Shown piece after piece: positions 61,739 to 64,000 of a stretch of DNA of 64,000 nucleotides; the stretch's first letter is position 1, and the number at the start of each line of letters is the position of its first letter. The stretch is from Actinomycetota bacterium (GTDB lineage: Bacteria; Actinomycetota; Geothermincolia; Geothermincolales; RBG-13-55-18), in contig JACIXD010000015.1 of assembly GCA_014360645.1 (NCBI GenBank), forward strand, positions 1 to 64,000, in the 5' to 3' direction. Made by a program: the position numbers and the translations under genes. The notes beneath the pieces were generated by a model, which worked only from the letters and a program-made list of their open reading frames with translations, was not told the origin of the DNA and made no database searches.

Positions 61739-62502
61739 GCCGCGGCCTCCTTGCGGCGCCGGGAGAAGAGGCCGCGCGCGACCCTGGCCGGATGGCTGAG
61801 CAACGTCCCCTGCTGGAAGAGGGTCATCACCCAGACCAGGAGGATGGTGATGGACAGGAGGATGATCCCCAGAGCGATGGCCATCTCGCTGTTTCCCTTG
61901 CTCACCTCCAGGACGGTGGCCGTGGTCAGGGTGCGGGTGTAGGGCTCCCCCCCGATCAACAGGTTTCCCCCCACCATCATCGCCGCGCCCACCTCGGAGA
62001 TGATCGCCCCGAAACCGGCGATGACCGCGGCCACCAGGGAAAGGCGGGTCTCCCGCAGGAGGGTGAGGAGGGAACCTATCTCGCCGGCACCCAGGGACTT
62101 GGACTGCATGCGCAGCCGGGGATCGACGTTCTGCAGGGCGGCCATGGTGATGCCGGCGATGAGCGGCATGGCCAGCACCACCTCGGCCAGGATGATGGCC
62201 CTGGGAGTATAGAGCCAGCCCAGGAAACCGAGGGGGCCCCTCCTCTTCAGGAACATGTACACGAACAGGCCCACCACCACCGGCGGAAGGCCCATGCCGG
62301 CGTTGACCAGGGTTACCAGTATTTTCCTGCCGCGGAAACGGTAAACGGCGAGCGCCGATCCCAGGGGGATGCCCAGGAGCATGCCCGCCGCCGTGGCGAT
62401 GGCGCAGACGTAGAGGGTGAAGAGGGTTATCTTCATCACGTAGGGATCCAGGTGGACGATGAGCTTCAGGGCCTCCACCAATCCCCGCCAGATCTCTCCC
62501 AT
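61735..62502 (-). CDS. tupB: Tungstate ABC transporter permease
   Basis: A 255-residue membrane permease with about five to six helices. Family elements are VNAGMGLPPVVVGLFVYMFLKR, SLGAGEIGSLLTLLRETR and GAIISEVGAAMMVGGNLLIGGE (the EVGAA loop). The start ATG 62502 follows AAGGAGGAGAAACGG; a ten-residue extension upstream is unlikely. It is coupled to tupC by overlap and lies 95 bases downstream of tupA. Confidence 0.9.
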   Translation of the reverse strand: MGEIWRGLVEALKLIVHLDPYVMKITLFTLYVCAIATAAGMLLGIPLGSALAVYRFRGRKILVTLVNAGMGLPPVVVGLFVYMFLKRRGPLGFLGWLYTPRAIILAEVVLAMPLIAGITMAALQNVDPRLRMQSKSLGAGEIGSLLTLLRETRLSLVAAVIAGFGAIISEVGAAMMVGGNLLIGGEPYTRTLTTATVLEVSKGNSEMAIALGIILLSITILLVWVMTLFQQGTLLSHPARVARGLFSRRRKEAAA

Positions 62503-62597
62503 CCCCCGTTTCTCCTCCTTCCCGCGGGTCAAGACACGGGCGGCGCGGCCCCGGCCTCCCCGCCGGGGCCGTCGCCCACGATCATCTTCTGCCTATT

Positions 62598-63455
62598 CTA
62601 GAGAGCGTCGGGGTAGAACAACTGCTCCCCGTACTCCTCCACCCCGAAGACGTTGAGAAATTCCTGTGCCGCGGCCGAGACGCAGAAGGCGTTGAAGGCC
62701 CGTGCGCCCTCGTAGTTCACGTCCGGCCATTTCTCCGGGTTGACGTTCATGACGTGATAATTGTTGAAGAGTATCGGATCGCCCTGGAAAAGGATCTCCA
62801 GGTCCAGTTCGTCCTTCATGCTGAGAAAGGTGCCGCGATCGCTGAGGGTGTAGGCCCCTTCCTCCGAAGCGATGCGCAGGGTGTCCCCCATGCCCTTGCC
62901 GCTTTCCATATACCACGCTCCCGCCGGGGAGATGTCGGCGGCCTTCCAGATGTTCTTCTCCTTGGTATGCGTCCCGGACTCGTCCGCCCGGGATACGAAC
63001 CCGGACTGCGAGGCGGCGATGGCGGCAAAGGCGTCCTTGGCGGAGGCGGCCTCCTTCGCCCGGGCGGGATCGGCGGCCGGCCCGACGATGATGAAATCGT
63101 TGTGCATGACCGCGTTGCGGTCTATGGCGTAACCCTCCGCCACCAGCTGTTCCTCGGCGGCGGGGCTGTGTACCAGCATGACGTCGCACTCGCCCTTCTT
63201 CCCCATCTCCATGGCCTCGCCGCTGCCCACGGCGATGACCTTCACCGCATAGGGGTTGTCCTCCTCGAACATGGGGATCCATTCGTCCAGGAGGCCGGAG
63301 TCCTGGGTGCTGGTGGTGGTGGCCAGGATGAGCTCCGTCCTCTCCACCTCTTCCGCCTTCTTCTCCCCGCACCCCATGATCATGGCGGCCATGGCCAGGA
63401 CGGCGAGTGTCCCCGCCATGAGCGCTGCCCATCTCTTGGTCTTCGTCATCCGCAC
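62598..63455 (-). CDS. tupA: Tungstate ABC transporter substrate-binding lipoprotein
   Basis: A 285-residue lipoprotein with lipobox-like AAMIMGCGEKK (Cys about 29). The oxyanion-binding signature ILATTTSTQDSGLLD (about 44-58) and FVSRADESGTHTKE are those of TupA/WtpA-like tungstate binders. The affinity for W over Mo in this family is known to be high. It starts the operon tupA-tupB-tupC (minus strand) and is preceded by a structured leader (63456-63775). Confidence 0.93.
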   Translation of the reverse strand: MRMTKTKRWAALMAGTLAVLAMAAMIMGCGEKKAEEVERTELILATTTSTQDSGLLDEWIPMFEEDNPYAVKVIAVGSGEAMEMGKKGECDVMLVHSPAAEEQLVAEGYAIDRNAVMHNDFIIVGPAADPARAKEAASAKDAFAAIAASQSGFVSRADESGTHTKEKNIWKAADISPAGAWYMESGKGMGDTLRIASEEGAYTLSDRGTFLSMKDELDLEILFQGDPILFNNYHVMNVNPEKWPDVNYEGARAFNAFCVSAAAQEFLNVFGVEEYGEQLFYPDAL

Positions 63456-63775
63456 GATTCCTTTCTGCTTCCGAGAACTGCTCTTACCGCTCCGGATGCT
63501 CTATCGCCACCGGACGTGTCCCGCGGGCAAGGGCGACTCCTTGCCCGCAATGGCCAAACCCTTGCCTTACTTCACCATTCGAATGCGACCACCTCCTTTC
63601 CAAGCACGGGAGGCGCGGGGGTTTCCCCCCGCACCCTGTCGGCTCATATCCATAGCCTTACGGCCTTAGGAACGGAGCTCGGAGGTCTTCCGCTTCTCCT
63701 GTGTTTTCAAGGTTCCGGTCAGGTCGCGGCAGGGCAGGGCTTCACCGGCCCCGGCTACCACGCCGCATGGCCGTT
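63456..63775 (-). promoter_or_regulatory. Structured leader upstream of tupA; candidate RNA regulator
   Basis: No gene recognised in about 320 bases. Two strong hairpins stand out on the minus strand: GCGGGGG-GAAA-CCCCCGC (63615-63632, GNRA tetraloop) and a 10-base-pair stem GCGGGCAAGG/CCTTGCCCGC (63523-63548). Between them lies a Shine-Dalgarno-like AAAGGAGGTGG and an open 28-codon frame (63653-63567). A molybdenum/tungsten-cofactor riboswitch (Moco motif) is a fair candidate, but I could not match its consensus. Confidence 0.4.
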
Positions 63776-63958
63776 TTAAAAGCAGCCCAGGGAGCAGGCC
63801 ACGATCTTTATCCCCAGGGCGTTGGCCGCCTTGCCCACCTCCAGGGCGGGGACCCCCAGCTCCTCGGCCAGCTTCAGCGCCACGGCGCAGGGGATACGGC
63901 CTTCCTCCGCCCTTTCCTTCACCGCCTCTTTCACCCTCTCGTCCACCCCGTCGGACAT
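63776..63958 (-). CDS. Conserved small protein with C-terminal CSLGCF
   Basis: A 60-residue soluble protein, MSDGVDERVKEAVKERAEE then RIPCAVALKLAEELGVPALEVG and ending KIVACSLGCF. The ATG follows GGGAGGTGAG at good spacing. The two-Cys terminus CSLGCF is distinctive, as is the Cys in the middle; such proteins recur near molybdenum/tungsten and formate-dehydrogenase genes in anaerobes, in my recollection, and may bind an Fe-S cluster or a metal. It lies upstream of tupA. The role is unknown. Confidence 0.7.
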   Translation of the reverse strand: MSDGVDERVKEAVKERAEEGRIPCAVALKLAEELGVPALEVGKAANALGIKIVACSLGCF

Positions 63959-64000
63959 GTGCTCACCTCCCACTCTTCCCGCCGCGCGCGAGAGTACCAC

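Overview
The window is high-GC DNA with long antisense open frames, many GTG/TTG starts, ATGA-type overlaps between neighbouring genes and several probable leaderless promoters. The gene content suggests an anaerobic, Actinomycetota-like bacterium, probably one of the deep, poorly cultivated lineages. The main clues are tungstate uptake with MoeA, a complex-I/hydrogenase-like membrane cluster, CoA and Fe-S oxidoreductases, a lexA/dinB region with a DUF6504 gene, and a TagO/WecA-type glycan transferase. This placement is an inference; no rRNA lies in the window.

Layout. 1-1.7 kb is a scrap zone: an ISL3-type transposase fragment, a HepT toxin with a decapitated MntA antitoxin, and a frameshifted beta-propeller fragment. 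1.9-12.9 kb is an accessory and detoxification region: an MFS transporter, a crotonase, an arsenic set (ACR3 lacking its N-terminus, ArsP-type permease, redox thioredoxin, Fe-S protein, ArsR with a visible operator, ArsC), a PadR regulator with a broken ABC-2 permease, a DUF1284 protein, an MBL-fold hydrolase and a flavodoxin. After tRNA-Val (13.1 kb) comes a three-gene cluster (13.4-17.5 kb) resembling energy-converting hydrogenase or complex I membrane and large subunits, but without the NiFe cysteines and apparently without the usual ion-channel residues. 17.6-24 kb carries DNA repair genes (AlkA/OGG-like glycosylase, DinB, LexA with promoter and operator) and a large PHP-domain protein. 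24.2-28.1 kb carries a STAS/anti-sigma pair, Pcm, a polyprenol-phosphate mannosyltransferase-like enzyme and a degenerate GGDEF protein. 28.4-34.7 kb holds a radical SAM gene and a housekeeping cluster, read in order sua5, LMW-PTP, rpiB, glyA, dCMP deaminase, tagO. In many bacteria that cluster precedes the atp operon, but here it stops at tagO.

34.9-43.6 kb holds a HEAT-repeat protein, a degenerate acyl-CoA-ligase-like protein, a CaiB-type CoA-transferase, a LarA-like protein and a Cys-rich ferredoxin. 43.6-47.5 kb is a partial type IV pilus/type II secretion set (pseudopilin, B-box membrane protein, GspE/PilB ATPase, receiver). 48.1-57.8 kb is an oxidoreductase region. It has two phytoene-desaturase-like flavoproteins, each followed by a tiny related membrane peptide, a GlcD/GlcE/GlcF-like trio and an NDP-forming acyl-CoA synthetase alpha subunit. 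58.1-64 kb holds moeA, the tungstate transporter tupABC, a divergent second tungstate-type binding protein and a conserved Cys-tailed small protein.

Two themes stand out. (1) Paired flavoprotein and micropeptide modules, and a hydrogenase-like complex without metal ligands, are candidates for little-described systems. (2) The 3' ends of several unrelated genes (arsC, the PHP gene, the radical SAM gene, the 61-residue micropeptide gene) are duplicated in direct orientation just downstream of the gene, so tail duplication is a recurring structural habit of this genome.
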